From positions 2,542,001-2,606,000 of the forward strand of contig NC_046674.1 of the NCBI RefSeq assembly GCF_003369915.1: a stretch of DNA of 64,000 nucleotides. Reading direction: 5' to 3'. Source of the stretch: Drosophila miranda (Eukaryota > Arthropoda > Insecta > Diptera > Drosophilidae). Both the position numbers and the translations under genes were made by a program. Within the stretch, counting starts at the first letter, position 1, and the number at the start of each line of letters is the position of its first letter. The notes under the pieces were generated by a model that was given only the letters and a program-made list of their open reading frames with translations, searched no databases and was not told where the DNA came from. Shown here in pieces: positions 25,628-37,500 of this stretch.

Positions 25628-27664
25628 AGATTTTGTGGTTTGGCAGGAGACTGTTCCTCTCTCTGTCTTGGAACCTATTAATAACTTTAATTAAAAATGG
25701 TTTGTGGAGGAGTCTCAGCCAGGGACTGGGGCTGGGGATGGGGCAACAATATTTTTTGTGGCCAAAAGTGTGGGAACCAAATTATTCAAATCGTGTGCTG
25801 GGCTCCCATAACTCTCCTTCTTTTCCTTGGCCGCAGCAGCGGCAGGCAGCAGCAGGCAGCAGCAGGCAGCAGCAGGCAGCGGCGGGCAGCACTTCTCTCA
25901 TATGCATATTTATTGCATTTTTTTTGTTGTAGTTTTCAGACTGAGCGGTAACGCCCCCAAAAAATAATATATATTCACAATGGAATTTCAATTCCATTCT
26001 CCCTCTGACTTTTGACTTGCGCGAAGGTGAGCCGCATCCAGGAGGAGCACAGCACAGCACAGCACAGCACAGGACCAAAGGCCCAAAGTGGACCTGGAGC
26101 TGTTGCCGGAGCTGTTGCTGTTGCTGTGGCTGTGGCTGCCACAGAATGCATTCGAAATGGTTCTTTTGTTTGGCGCGGGATTCGCTGGAATAATTAAATT
26201 TTATACATGTTTCAGGGCCCTGTTTCGGTGTTTGCGTTTGTCTGGGGTCGTCTTGTTCTAAGGAGTTCTCTTTTTGCTTTGGCTTGGCGTCTGGCGCAAT
26301 CACAAATCCATTTCACTTTCATAACTCATCGGATGGATGTGCCCGGCAATTTACAACCCCACAAAGACTGTTGCTACGTGCTGCCTGTCCTGTCACTCCC
26401 TGGCCTCCCTCTCGGGCCAGAGTCTCCTACCTTTTCTCTGGAGTCACGTTTTGTGGAAGTTAACATGAAATGCGTAACATTTAAATGGTTGTCAATTGGA
26501 AAATTGCAAAGGGTGTGCGGGGGAGCCGTCTCCTGCTCACTCCCCGTAATTGAGACAGCGTTCGGCAGAGGCCCGGCACGTCCACTATCCATTCAGACAC
26601 ACTGTGCCCCTGCCATGCCACATCCTCTCCTTCGAGGCGTGCGTGTGTGTGCGGCACGGCACGCATTCGAAATGAGACACTGAAAAAACAACTGCGAAAT
26701 GGAAATTGCAGTGATACATCATCGATGGATGGATCCAACGTGCACACCTCCTCCCACGCCTTCTCCTCCCACACCTCCTCCTCGCCCCTTTTTTGGCAAA
26801 CGGCTACGCAAATTTTGCTGGCAGATTGTCATGTTTTCTGATGGTTTTGGCGCAAAATGATTGATTACTTTGTTCCTGTTTTTCGGCTGACGATGGAAGT
26901 GGCAAATCGGAAATGGGAATGCGAATGGGAATCATCATCAGGTGGGGAGAGGAGCCATTCGACTCCGGATTGATGGAAAAGTGTGTGTCTCTCTGTGCGA
27001 CCGAGGCAATCAATTGGCTATTTTTTGGCAGGACTTTGGGCTCGGCTCTAGCTTGTTGCTTGATTTTTAGGAATTACACTAGTAGGACAACACTTTCAAG
27101 GGATAGGAGAAATTTCTTGAAATATTTTTGAGATATTTAAGAAACAATCCAAACGATTTCCCCAATAGAAAAGTGATCATAAATCCAGAGAAAGGTAGGC
27201 AAGAGGAATACACCCTAAGCAACCCCCGGCTCACGCGCTTCATTCGCTCGCGCCGATATGAGTAAAATACTCAAGACTCTTGTTTTCAATAGAGAGATAT
27301 TCGGTTGTTAAGCACAAATATAGTGAAATTAAACAGAACTCACTTAGATTTAAACCTAAATCTATCAAAAAGCCTTTTCAATGAATCCCATATTTAAAGA
27401 AAATGTAAGATAATTTCAAATAAATATAATATATGAAACTGTTATGAAGTTCTATTATTTTAAAGATGAAATATCCTTTATTTTATATTCGCAAAATATA
27501 GGCCAACACAGGTGGCTGCTGCGGCCTTCGGCTGGATGATGGCACGCCGATGACAGTACGTCTATTTTCAGGTTACAATGAGAGAGAAATGTCTAGATCT
27601 TGTGAAGAATATCACAGTCCTTAAATAAGGAGCACCCTAGGGTAAATATTAAGCTCTGATTTGG

Positions 27665-27835
27665 TTAAAGGAGTGCTCCAAAGGTGATCTTGGGCTCGGC
27701 GGTGGCAGTGTCGAGATCGATGTATCCATTAGCTGTGGGTGAGTTGTAGTTCCGTGTCCCAACGGAGGCGTAGGATTTTCGATTCATCTCAACGGGAAGA
27801 TGGGCTCCCCATCTATTTAGATCCCATGCTTCCAT
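27665..27835 (-). CDS. Possible 56-aa protein, unrecognised
   Basis: The minus-strand ATG at 27835 opens a 56-codon frame with protein-like composition: many Asn, Tyr, Thr and charged residues, no simple repeat, and mostly common fly codons. It starts MEAWDLNRWG, has a Tyr/Asn-rich middle and ends in a hydrophobic FGALL before TAA. There is no signal peptide and no motif I can name. The start context (CTAATGG) is only moderate and no AATAAA is seen close downstream. It may be a small gene, a terminal exon of a spliced gene, or chance. Confidence 0.28.
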   Translation of the reverse strand: MEAWDLNRWGAHLPVEMNRKSYASVGTRNYNSPTANGYIDLDTATAEPKITFGALL

Positions 27836-28201
27836 TAGAAAGGTAAAGTGTAGGTGAAAACACTTTCCTTCCACTCTCTGTGTACAATTTCAAATCAAAG
27901 TGTAAGTAGGAGCCTTTTCTCTGGATGTTGTGATGTGTTTTTGACGTTCAAGAGAACCTTTCCAAAGAGAAAAAGGAGCCCCATAGCATGCCACAATCTA
28001 CAAGTCAAAGCATTCGACTCGTTAATTCATTCAGAGTGAGTAAACCGCACTAAACCTTCAGTCAAATCGAATCGTTCCCTCGAAATTCCCACAACTTGAA
28101 GCAGTTCCAATTTTTCGCACAAGTTTTCCCGTTTCTAAAAGTCGAAGGAGAGCTCGTTTACACATTTCTGAATCAGTTTACCAAATTGTTTGTTTTACAA
28201 A

Positions 28202-29698
28202 ATGCCAATAACCAAAAAGGGGGGCATTATGCCCGTCGACAAGATCCTCAGCCTGCGACGCAACCCGCAGCAGCTCCAGAGGGAAATGGAGGACAGGCCC
28301 AGCTTCCTGCCGCGTCAGCTGCGTGGAGACTCGCCCAAGGGCCAGAGCCAGGAGAAGTCCTACCGCAAGAACACCACCGACGGAGACGATACCGATGCGG
28401 ACCTGGACACGCTGCCGCCGCCGCGCCGCTCGCCCGTGACGCGCCAGAACCTGCTGCGCTACCGGAGGACGCCCAAGTACTACATGAGTATGCTGAAGAT
28501 GATAAGCATCGTGGTGACGGTGTGCCTGCTGTTCGCCATCATTCCCTTCTACAGGAGTCAGGTGGGGCTCAAACAGACCAACCACACGGTGATTTTGCTG
28601 TGGAACGAGGGCCCCAACTGGGAGCGGCCCGGGCACATGGAGTGCGGCTGCGTGCTGACCAGGAACCGGAACTACAATGGGGATCCCTTCGCGGCGATTG
28701 TCTTCAACGCCGATCAGCCGTACTCGCAGCAGGGCCTGGAGACGGTCGAGCACACTCCCGACCACCTGGTGGTGTTCTCTGCCAGCGCTCCCCTGAGCCT
28801 CGCCCAGAATCCCATGCCCACCCTGAGGCCGCCCTTCAACCTGACCATGAGCTACCGCCTGGACTCGGATCTGGTGTGGTCCGAGTACTACTTCACCCGC
28901 CTTCGGCAGCCGGAGCGTATCAATGTCTTCGATGAGCCGATCGATAACTTCTCCGACGAAATGTCCTCCCCGATGATCGTCGATATTCACGAGCAGCTCC
29001 AGAGAAAGGATCGGCTGGCGGTGTACATGATGTACGACGTGAATGAGCACACGATGGCGCAGAGCTACTATCTGATGGAGGTGCGAAAGTACGCGGAGCT
29101 GGAGGCACACGAGAGCTGTCTGGGCTATCACGAGTGAGTCCTTGAGTGGGTCCTCCCTTCCATCCATGGCTGATACCCTTTATCATACCCTTACAGCTGC
29201 ACTGGCTATCACTTTATGCTGATCTTTGAGCCCAGCTCCTGCCCGGACTATGTGCACCCGCACTTCTATCAGGCACTCGATAAATACATGGTCCCGGTCC
29301 TGATTGGCGGCGGAAATCTGACGAATCTCGTGCCGCCCAGATCCTACATTAGCAGCCGGGACTTTGCATCGCCCAAACATCTGGTGGCGCACCTGAAGGC
29401 GCTGATGGCCCAGCCGGAGCTCTACCGTCGCTTCTTCTGGTGGCATTCCAAGTACGAGCTGCGCTCCACCCTTGAGCCCTACTGCTCGCTGTGCCAGCTG
29501 CTCAAGCAGCGGCATCGGCCCCAGTCGCAGTCGCAGACGCAGCCACAGCCGTTGAATCCCCAGGAGGTGCCACAGGAGGAGCCCCAGTCCCTCCAGACGA
29601 CAGCAGCAGTCCCCGCTCCCGTGGCCAATCCCGCTGCCATTTCCTTTGTCAATTGGTGGCAGCACTACCACTGCCCCAATCGTACGACCAGCTTTTAG
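28202..29698 (+). CDS. GT10 alpha-1,3-fucosyltransferase-like type II membrane protein, diverged donor site
   Basis: The exons are 28202-29133 and 29197-29698 (63-nt intron, GTGAGT...TTACAG), giving 477 aa. The start ATG sits in a strong fly context (ACAAAATGC). A basic and acidic cytosolic tail (1-98), one membrane anchor (99-116) and a lumenal domain give the standard Golgi glycosyltransferase topology. The N-terminal half has FNLTMSYRLDSD (212-223), the GT10 hallmark before the donor domain. The C-terminal half has HFMLIFEPSSCPDY (316-329), MVPVLIGGG, PRSYISSRDFASPKHL and RRFFWWHS, in GT10 order. GT10 enzymes usually have a Glu-Lys pair just after Cys-x-Asp-Tyr; here it reads VHPHF. The SNC-type segment before it is also not conserved. 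A Gln/Pro-rich stretch (about 405-440) precedes the C-terminal 30 residues. D. melanogaster has four GT10 genes (FucTA-FucTD); I cannot say which, if any, is the orthologue. Confidence 0.87.
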
Positions 29699-30807
29699 GA
29701 GAGCCGTCGGCCCGGATCCCCACAGAAACCGCAAACACAAATATAATTACCAACGATCGCAAATTGGCCGCATCGTTCGCTTCAGTTCTGTTTCGAGTTA
29801 AGTTCTCTCTTTTCTTTTCTTTTCTTTTCTTTTTCTTTTCTTTTTTGGCGGTTTAATTCCGCGGAATTTCGGCGGCACTTCATTGACCTCGCCGACAGCT
29901 CTGCCAAGGGGGATGGGGTGGGGGAGGGAGGGAGGTGGAGGCATAATAAGTTCTACTCTTCTTGGGGAGCTTGGGATGTTTTGAATACGGTGTGCCAGAG
30001 GATCGTTAAAGCAGAAGTTTAGACCTAGAGAAGGCTACAACCAACCGATGCGAGGGGAGCTGCTGCATGTCGCGTGATTCTTGGGGAATCGGTCATAGGT
30101 TGATGTCTTTTTGCGGGTGAATAAGATATGGAGATCTTGGTCAGGAGAGCTTCAAAAGAGATATCTCAAGTGATTTCAAGAAATTCCTTTGTTAATCCAC
30201 GATCCCAAGGATCCGAAAGGTACTAAAAGAGATCCTTCTGTGAATTTAGGTCCCAGAATCCTAGCAGGATCCCGCACTAAAGAGATCCCTGACGGATCTC
30301 TTCCCCAAAGAGAGGAGAGAGCATCGCATGGGTCGCATTTCCGAGACCCCATGAATATCGCATAATTCCCTTTCAAAATGTTTGGTTATTTTCGCAACTG
30401 GTTCGAATCGAAGGACGGGAAAGAGTATCGGGTGTGGGGGGGGGGCAGGATGCCTGGGATGCCAACTCGTGCCAGTCGGGCTGTTGAAAACAGTCCTAAA
30501 TGCCGCCATTTGGACTGGAGTTGGAGTTGGAGTTGGAGCAGGAGAGAATACTCTTAAAGTTGGACGATTCGACTTTAACAGGCTTGTGTCCGAGGGCCTG
30601 GGAAAAAGCAGCGCCACAAAGAAAAGCGAGAAATGCCAATGGGTTTCAGGGCATGGGCATAGGCATAGGCATAGGCATAGGCATAGGCACAGGCATAGAT
30701 AAAGCAAATAGAGCGACGAACTGAACTCACTTGTTTCCCTGGGATCCACTGCGTCGACGACGAGTGGGCGACGACAACACCAGAACAGCCATCGAGCCCC
30801 CAGATGT

Positions 30808-30860
30808 GGCAAGGTGAGGTGAGGCAAGGTGAGGTGAGGCAAGGTGAGGTGAGATGAGGA
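30808..30860. repeat. 15-bp minisatellite (GCAAGGTGAGGTGAG)n
   Basis: Three and a half near-identical 15-bp units lie next to GGCATA and GAGCCA repeats. Confidence 0.85.
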
Positions 30861-31509
30861 GGTGCCAAGAGAACGAACGACAGAGGCAGAGCCAGAGCCA
30901 GAGCCAGAGCCATAGCCAGACAATGCACACGAAAAGCAAACAGAATTGTCATGGGAAATATTTCAGAGCGAGATGCCCCCCCGAGAAGAGACTGACGCTG
31001 AACTGAAGTGCCTGCCCAGCCTGCGATGCCCGTGCCTCTGGCCCATGCCCGTGCCCGTGCCCTTGCCCTTGCCGTTGGCCCATTCGAAACGCTGCCTTTC
31101 AAAACGGTATCACATATACAAAAAACACTTCCAGTGCTCTCCCAGTGCCAGTGCCAGTGCCAGTGCCACACACAACAATATTTATAAGTTAAATGCTTCA
31201 CTAAACAATAAGCCAGAGCACCAGATGCGAGTGAGAGACTTTGGGGCAGAGACAGCGACATGCCTCAGAGTTGAGGACAGGGCGGGGCAGGGAGGGCCCG
31301 GGCCAGGGCGAGGCGATAATGAAACCCAGGCGACGATGTCAGGGTCCAGCCTTTGGGCCTCTTTTGTGGGTTGACAGGTTGTAACCCCTCCACCCCCTCC
31401 ATCCACTCCACTCCACGCCACTTCCCTCCTCCGCGATCCATCCTTTTCTTGTTTCTTGGTTTCTGGGAAGTTCTCATCGCGGCATCTGGAGCTCTGTCGC
31501 TCTGTCTCT

Positions 31510-31551
31510 CCATCCGTCCGTCCGTCCCTCCGTCCGTCCGTCCGTCCGTCT
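31510..31551. repeat. (CCGT)n microsatellite
   Basis: About ten CCGT units with one CCCT variant. Confidence 0.9.
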
Positions 31552-34171
31552 GTTTGCTTAGTCTGTTATCAACTATTACAATATATTTTTGTTTAATTGA
31601 CAAACAGGTTTATCATTAACATTTTTCTCACTGTTCTCTCCTCGAATGCGTTGGCGGCAAGATCTTCGTTGCTTTTTTTTTTGGTTTTGTTGTGTTCTTT
31701 TTTTTTTGGGAGGTTGCACCTGAAATGGGAATTGGTTTCGGCGCTCACGGGCGGCGCTTCATTTGACGCTCCAACTGTTTTTTTTCCCACACTGATTTCG
31801 GGCGGCGGCGGCGGGACACCGTGCAGCAGAAGAGTAAACTTCCAGGGGGGAAGGGGGAGGGAGGCATGAAATGCTGGCATCCCAAAGATGGGGGAATTCC
31901 AGTTGGGAATTGGCAAGGATTTCGAATGGGGGAAAATACAAAGAAATATGCTGGAAATTACTGGGAATATTGCACGGATGTTCTTTGAGTTTTTGCGATT
32001 TTCCCAAATTTTCCCAAATTTTGAACTCGTTTCTCAACATTTTCTACCACTGTAAATCCTCGTATCGTTTGAGCTTGATTGAATATCCCATTTTTAACAA
32101 CTTAATCACGACAAAGTGTCGCCAAAAGAAACACAAAATTAAAGGGAATCAAAGACAAGAAAAGCCCTACGGTTCGGCTCCCTACTTGTGATATCTAAAT
32201 ACACTTTAAAGGCCCTGCCGTGCCCCCGCCGTGCCACTGCTGCCCTGCCCCTGCCGCCTCGTAAACCGCTAAGTGCTGGCCAAAAGTTTTCTGAGGGATT
32301 AAAGAGCCACACAGCAGCTTCTGCTTCTGCTTCTGCTTCTGCCACACAGCTTCTCGTGCCTCTGTTTGCTTTTCCCGCTGCCGTGAAAATGCATTGCTCT
32401 GTGCTGCTGCTGCTGCTGTGGGGCCCCCGTTTTCTCACCTGAGAGGCAGACGGCTGTCGATGCTCGTTTTAATTTGTTTGTTTGTTCCACAGGCAGCTAG
32501 CTGGCTCCCAGGGCAAAATGTTTGGAAATAGACGCCCCAAACGATGGGCCAACCAATGCATTGGGGCGACTCCCAGCGCCCAGCTCCCAGCACCCAGCTC
32601 CCACTTTGTGTGTGAGTGTGTGTGTGTGTGTTTTTGTGGTGTTAACAACTCGACACTTCATTAATTGAAGTTGAAAAAGTGCAGACTATAAAAAGACTAT
32701 TAAGAGCCACAGGGAGAGAGAGAGAGATATATATAGGCGATCCACAGGGAGGGACTGGGACAGGGACAGGGACAGGGACCCCTCGAGAGTATCAAAGTGA
32801 ACTTTCGAGTGGAGCAGCAGCCGCGGTCTCGGAATGCATTTTGAAAAGAAGAACTTCCAGAGTCTGAGTATTAGATGCAAATTTGATGGCTATTTGGGAA
32901 AAAGTTCAATGGATTCTCGGGCAATCTGAGGGATCTATCTCCGGAACGATCTGCTAGACTCTTCCATCGATCCAAGGCGGTTTTTTTCCGATCCGAATGA
33001 GTGCTCTATCGATCTGTGGGAGTGCTCTGTGCTTTTGTTTATCCCCGCCCCAGCCACAGCCCCAGACCGAGCACTCTCCCCCCTACGGCGGGTACTTGGA
33101 TCTAGGGTAATATCCGAAACAGAACCAGCTTAATGGCGAGCATATCATAATTAAGAAATTTGGCAAGACGGCGAAATATTACCAAATATTTAAGTGGAAA
33201 CCCGGAGGCGGAACGAGTGGAAAGAGCCTGCTCTTTGGAAATCAATGAAGAAAGAAACGACGCTTCGTTGGGGCTGGGGCTGTTGCTGTTTCTGTTCCGG
33301 TGATCGTCACACAAATTTCATTGGCAGGCGGCAGACCATAAAAATAAATCTATATGCAAATGCGACATGCCACAGAGAGACGGGAGACAAGAGCCAAGAC
33401 ACTGGAGCTGGAGCTGGAGCTGCAGCTGGAGCTGGAGAATCATTGGAGAGCCCAAAAATAGGACTAGGACTAGGACTTCCATACTCTGACAATCCCTGGC
33501 GCAGAGGCGTCTCGTCTGTCCCCTACCGGATCTGCCGCAGAGCCGTCTCCCGCCCGTCCCCTGCTGGTGGATCCACCACGAGGCGTCTCTCGTCTGGGGA
33601 CAGACAGACATCTTGCACGTTGCCTCCTCGTTGAATCTTACAAAAGTTGTGACAAGTTGCACAGGAATTACTATTTTTCGCAGAAGATGTTCTGTTTTCG
33701 CGACTCTGTTCCCAGTTCGAGATGAGCCAGGATTGATAAGAGCCGAGCCCAGAGCAGGGGCCCAGTGCCACCAGCCCGTGCCTACTCTGCCGCACTCTGT
33801 GTGGTGTCTGTGTGTGTGTGTGTGTGCCCCCAGAGCAGAGAGCGAGATGCAAGTCCATAGATATGCCATGCGATTTATGTGGAACCTCTACGCGCGAACA
33901 GAAGCCCATCTCCATCCATGAGCCCGTCCGCAGGAGTCTCGTTGAGGTGCCAGCAATTTAGTGGCGATTACAACCGAGGGAATGGCATTTTAAGTGCCCC
34001 ATTGTCAAGGCGCTTTGCGATCTGTGCTGGCGCGATAAGGCGCCGCCGTTGGCTCCCGTGTGGGCGTCGCAATCCCCAAAAAAAAACAGAAAAAACAGCA
34101 AAAAGGAGTACTTGAATTCCTTGTATTTCCCAAATCTTCGACCCAAGGAAGAAACAGATTGCAGCTCGATC

Positions 34172-34582
34172 TCAATCGCTGCTTCGCTGGTTGACTGATC
34201 CTGGCTCTCGAAGGGGCTGATCCTGGCCAGATCCTGGGGGTCTTCCTAGAGGTAATCCTCCAGTTTCGCTGGTGTTTCCCACATCGGAGGACTTACTGCA
34301 GCTGTCGTGCTTGCAGTCCACGGGGCAGTGATGGGGGCTGTTGTCCTCATCCTTCACAAGGCGGCCACTGGCGGTTGGACTGCCGGTGGGTTGCTCGTCC
34401 TCCAGGCGACGCCGTGCTGCTTCCCAGTCCGCTGATCGATGTGGCACACACTGTTGCAGCTTCTGCCCCAGGTTCGGATCAGGGCTAGTACATTCTCGTA
34501 CATGCGAGAACAGTAAAAGAACTGGAGACCCTACCATCTGTGCGGTAAAAATTAGGACGACATGTCCAAGAGCCTCGCACAT
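34172..34582 (-). CDS. Possible 136-aa secreted or membrane protein, unrecognised
   Basis: The minus-strand ATG at 34582 starts a 136-codon frame. The first 28 residues are hydrophobic (GHVVLIFTAQMVGSPVLLLF), like a signal peptide or anchor, followed by REC. The rest is hydrophilic and acidic, with QCVPHRSADWEAARRRLEDE, a Cys pair in HHCPVDCKHDSC and a Gly/Pro/Ser-rich tail. It lacks simple repeats, unlike most chance frames here. The frame stays open upstream of the ATG, so a 5' exon is possible. No family is recognised and there is no splice or conservation support, so this is a candidate only. Confidence 0.33.
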   Translation of the reverse strand: MCEALGHVVLIFTAQMVGSPVLLLFSHVRECTSPDPNLGQKLQQCVPHRSADWEAARRRLEDEQPTGSPTASGRLVKDEDNSPHHCPVDCKHDSCSKSSDVGNTSETGGLPLGRPPGSGQDQPLREPGSVNQRSSD

Positions 34583-37500
34583 ATAATGCTGATCTCCGAC
34601 AGCTATCAGTCGGCCTTGTATGGGCGGCCCTAGATGATGGGCCTGGCCTGGTGGCAGCACTACGTTGTGAGTGGATGCCACGGATCAGCATTATCTGTAC
34701 GCGACTCTTGGCAATGTCGCACACATTGCTGCCACACAAATGGCGGGGTTTCCTTTATGGCAGCTCTATGGCTTTTCGTATTTCTCGTTTATTTTTTAAC
34801 TTGTATATTTCTGCCAAAATCGACATCTATTGAAGCATTTTATATGATCGAAACTTGGGTAAAACCCATCCGATTTTCGTCAGATTTCGAGTGAATTGTG
34901 CCTCGATAAAAACGTCTTTTTAAGATATTCCAATCTATTCGACATTTCCACAACTTTCGTGGAATATTGGAAACAAAACCATCCATTATATGATTTCCAA
35001 TGTTTTTTCTAGAATTCAGATCAATTCTAGACCACTTTGTATGGTTTTAAAGGCTCTTGTGCCTCGACGAAAACGTGTGGGGTGGATATTTCAAGAATTT
35101 CTTTGAATTTTCAAGAAAACCCTGTACTTTCTATTTAATTTAATTTATATTTAAGAAACTCTTGGAGAACTTCAAGAGTTGAACAACTTTTCCAGAGAAA
35201 ATTTCACCAAAAACTTCCATTGGCCTCGCTCTTAGAACCACAAACTAGGTTGAAATCAATCTGTTAATCATAAGCTAATCAATTTGTGAGCAAACTGGAG
35301 ACAATTCTCATACAAATGTCCGTGCTTAAGATAGGAAACGTTCCACTTAAGCTCTTCTTTCATTCCAACATACATTTTCCATAATAGAACAATAAATGGT
35401 TGGGTTTTACTTTTGATATTTGACCCACTGGTTGGGGAGGTTGGACGTTATCTAGGATTACCACAGACCCAGAGACCCCACACAAGAATGCCGGAGGAAT
35501 TCTGATGAGCAGAGAGGCTGCAGCTCGGGAGATGCACTGCAATTATGCTAAATAGATGCTGTGATGGCCATCGAAATAAATAAGAGAGCCCCAAACGAAC
35601 ACACGACTTAAATTGTTCAAATAAATTAAGTTGTAGCTTTCGAATGGAATGGAATACCAGAAGAGGCCTCAGAGAGCGACACTTTGCGGTGTGGCATGGT
35701 GTGGCTTGGTGTGGCTTGGTGTGGCATGGTGTGGGGATTGGGGCAAGCAAACAAGGCCAGCGACGGTGTCCGGAGATCAAGAACATTCAGACGTTGCCGC
35801 CACTGCCGTGCCGCGCCGCTCCGCGCCGCACCGCACCGCCTGTTGCATTGTCATTTGATAAATTATGATATTTGATCAATTGTTCCGCTGTGCTGTGGCA
35901 AGGGCCTCTGGCCTCTGGGGCAGATGAAGATGTCTATGCTGTCTGTCTCCTCTCCTCTCCTTGCCACTCCTTAGGCCCGCATCAAGTTTGCCGAGTGAAC
36001 TTTTTTGTTGAATTTACATTGTAATGGCATCTGGCGGGGCCAAACACACACCCGTCCCCCGTCCCCCGTCCCCCGTCCCCCGTCACCCAGCCACCTGCAG
36101 CCCCATCCCCTCCCCCGCCTCCCATTCATCTGCATAATAGAATTTCTAGGGGCGCGAGGGGGCCCACTGACTGGCTGCTGCCTCTTTATTGTGGCTAATA
36201 GGCCTCTTGGCGGCTTTTGTGGCTGTGCCGCCGTGTGTTTGCGTTTGGGTTTCGTGGTCGCCATGGATGCAACTCGCATCCGCACACATTTCTATGTGGA
36301 TTAATGAATGGAAGAGAATGCACCTGAAGCTGGAGATGGGTGATGGCAAGATGGGTGATGGAGATGGAGATGGCCATCCAAGTGTTTACCGTCCAAAGAG
36401 GAGGGATATGTGCCATCCCCATTGTCGGTGCAGTCCACAGAGGCCTCTAATTATGTGTAAAGGTGTTGTGGCTGCTGCCCCACCCCTCCCCCAAGCGCCT
36501 TCTGGTCATCCATCTTGTGGTTCTACAAGCTCTTAATTAGTGTTGTGTACAGGATTACTCCACTCCACTCCACTCTACTCCGTGAGGATATTCCAATCGA
36601 TAATGTCTTTAGGGATTAACGCAGAACGGCAGAACGCAGAGTCTTGGAGAGGAATGTGAGGCTTCTCTTTGGGAGTCTTGGAGTTGCTTTAAGGCCATAT
36701 TTTCAGCCTAAGCTTCAGGTAGGAGCATAAGTAATGGCTTCTGTCTGAGAACTGGAAAAATCAGCCATCAAACCTCCTCTCCGCTTCATTGACTTCCAGA
36801 AATTATGAAGGTCTTCTCCGTTGACCTGCTGGCCTTTTGGCCCTTTCGGCCTTCTGGACGGGACATTTGACACATTTTCCGACAGTTCAATTAAATGCAA
36901 TATTTACAGCACCTGACACGGACCACAAATTGGACAAATTAGGTGACAACCCCGATGGACTGGACTGGACTGGACTGCACTGGACTGCACTGGACCCCAA
37001 TGACCACCACAGATGGTCAAAAGGCCATCGAGCATAGACCATCGAGGGAGGGCTGATGGTGATGGCGATGGTGCTGCCTCTTTGGGTCAAGTGGCTGCCT
37101 GCAACAGATGCACGTCGTGTTTTACCCGCTCAAACACTCAATGGGAAAGTGAATGAAAATTAATTACACATCCAAGAGCCGGTCACCGATGAACAGCGTT
37201 CGTTGGGCATTATATATTATACATATATTTCCGCAATCTGTAATCCGTATGTATTCCTCGAGCAGTGCGTACTCCTCTCCATCTTCTCCATCCTCTCCAG
37301 CAATTAATCATCCGTAGCGACATATAATTTTTGTGAGATTTTTAATGACTGCGCCTGCTGTCATCGCATCGGCATCGACTTCGCATCTCGGAGATCATAA
37401 AAACGAGCGAGACCAGGGCCCATCAAATAGATTTATTATTGAAAATATTTTGTCTGCCCCTTTGGGGGCCCTTCCCTTCCCCTTTGGTATTTGTTGTGAC

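Larger units (their letters stand above)
23730..28201. other. Intergenic DNA with diverged tandem repeat and simple repeats
   Basis: The proximal 550 nt carries a diverged tandem array with a unit of about 150 bp (described separately). Beyond it are a GA run at 25587-25623, a CAGCAGG-type run at 25835-25885 and an AGCAC run at 26045-26071. The stretch 27070-27650 is unusually AT-rich and free of microsatellites. The only frame with protein-like composition is the short minus-strand ORF at 27665-27835. The last 150 nt before 28202 is likely the 5' UTR of the GT10-like gene. Confidence 0.55.
29699..34171. other. Non-coding interval after the GT10-like gene
   Basis: No supported gene was seen. 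Features are a TTTTC run at 29810-29845, a GATC-rich unique stretch at 30100-30310, a GGCATA run at 30650-30697, a 15-bp minisatellite at 30808-30860, a CCGT run at 31510-31551, a CTTCTG run at 32318-32341 and mixed GTGT and GGACAGG blocks near 32609-32780. Long frames on both strands (for example near 30261-31261) are repeat-driven and have no domain features. Confidence 0.55.

Noticed and set aside
28178..29167. 329-codon minus-strand ORF opposite the GT10-like gene
   Set aside because: It is an antisense shadow of G/C-ending codons; it runs across the real intron boundary and has no domain.
30575..31261. 228-codon minus-strand ORF
   Set aside because: It is built from GGCATA, GAGCCA, GCAAGGTGAG and GTGCC repeats, giving His-Trp, Ala-Tyr and Leu strings.
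33184..33202. AAATATTTAAGTGGA, resembling the start of a fly microRNA (miR-289) as I recall it
   Set aside because: The match ends after about 15 AT-rich bases and the flanks do not form a hairpin.
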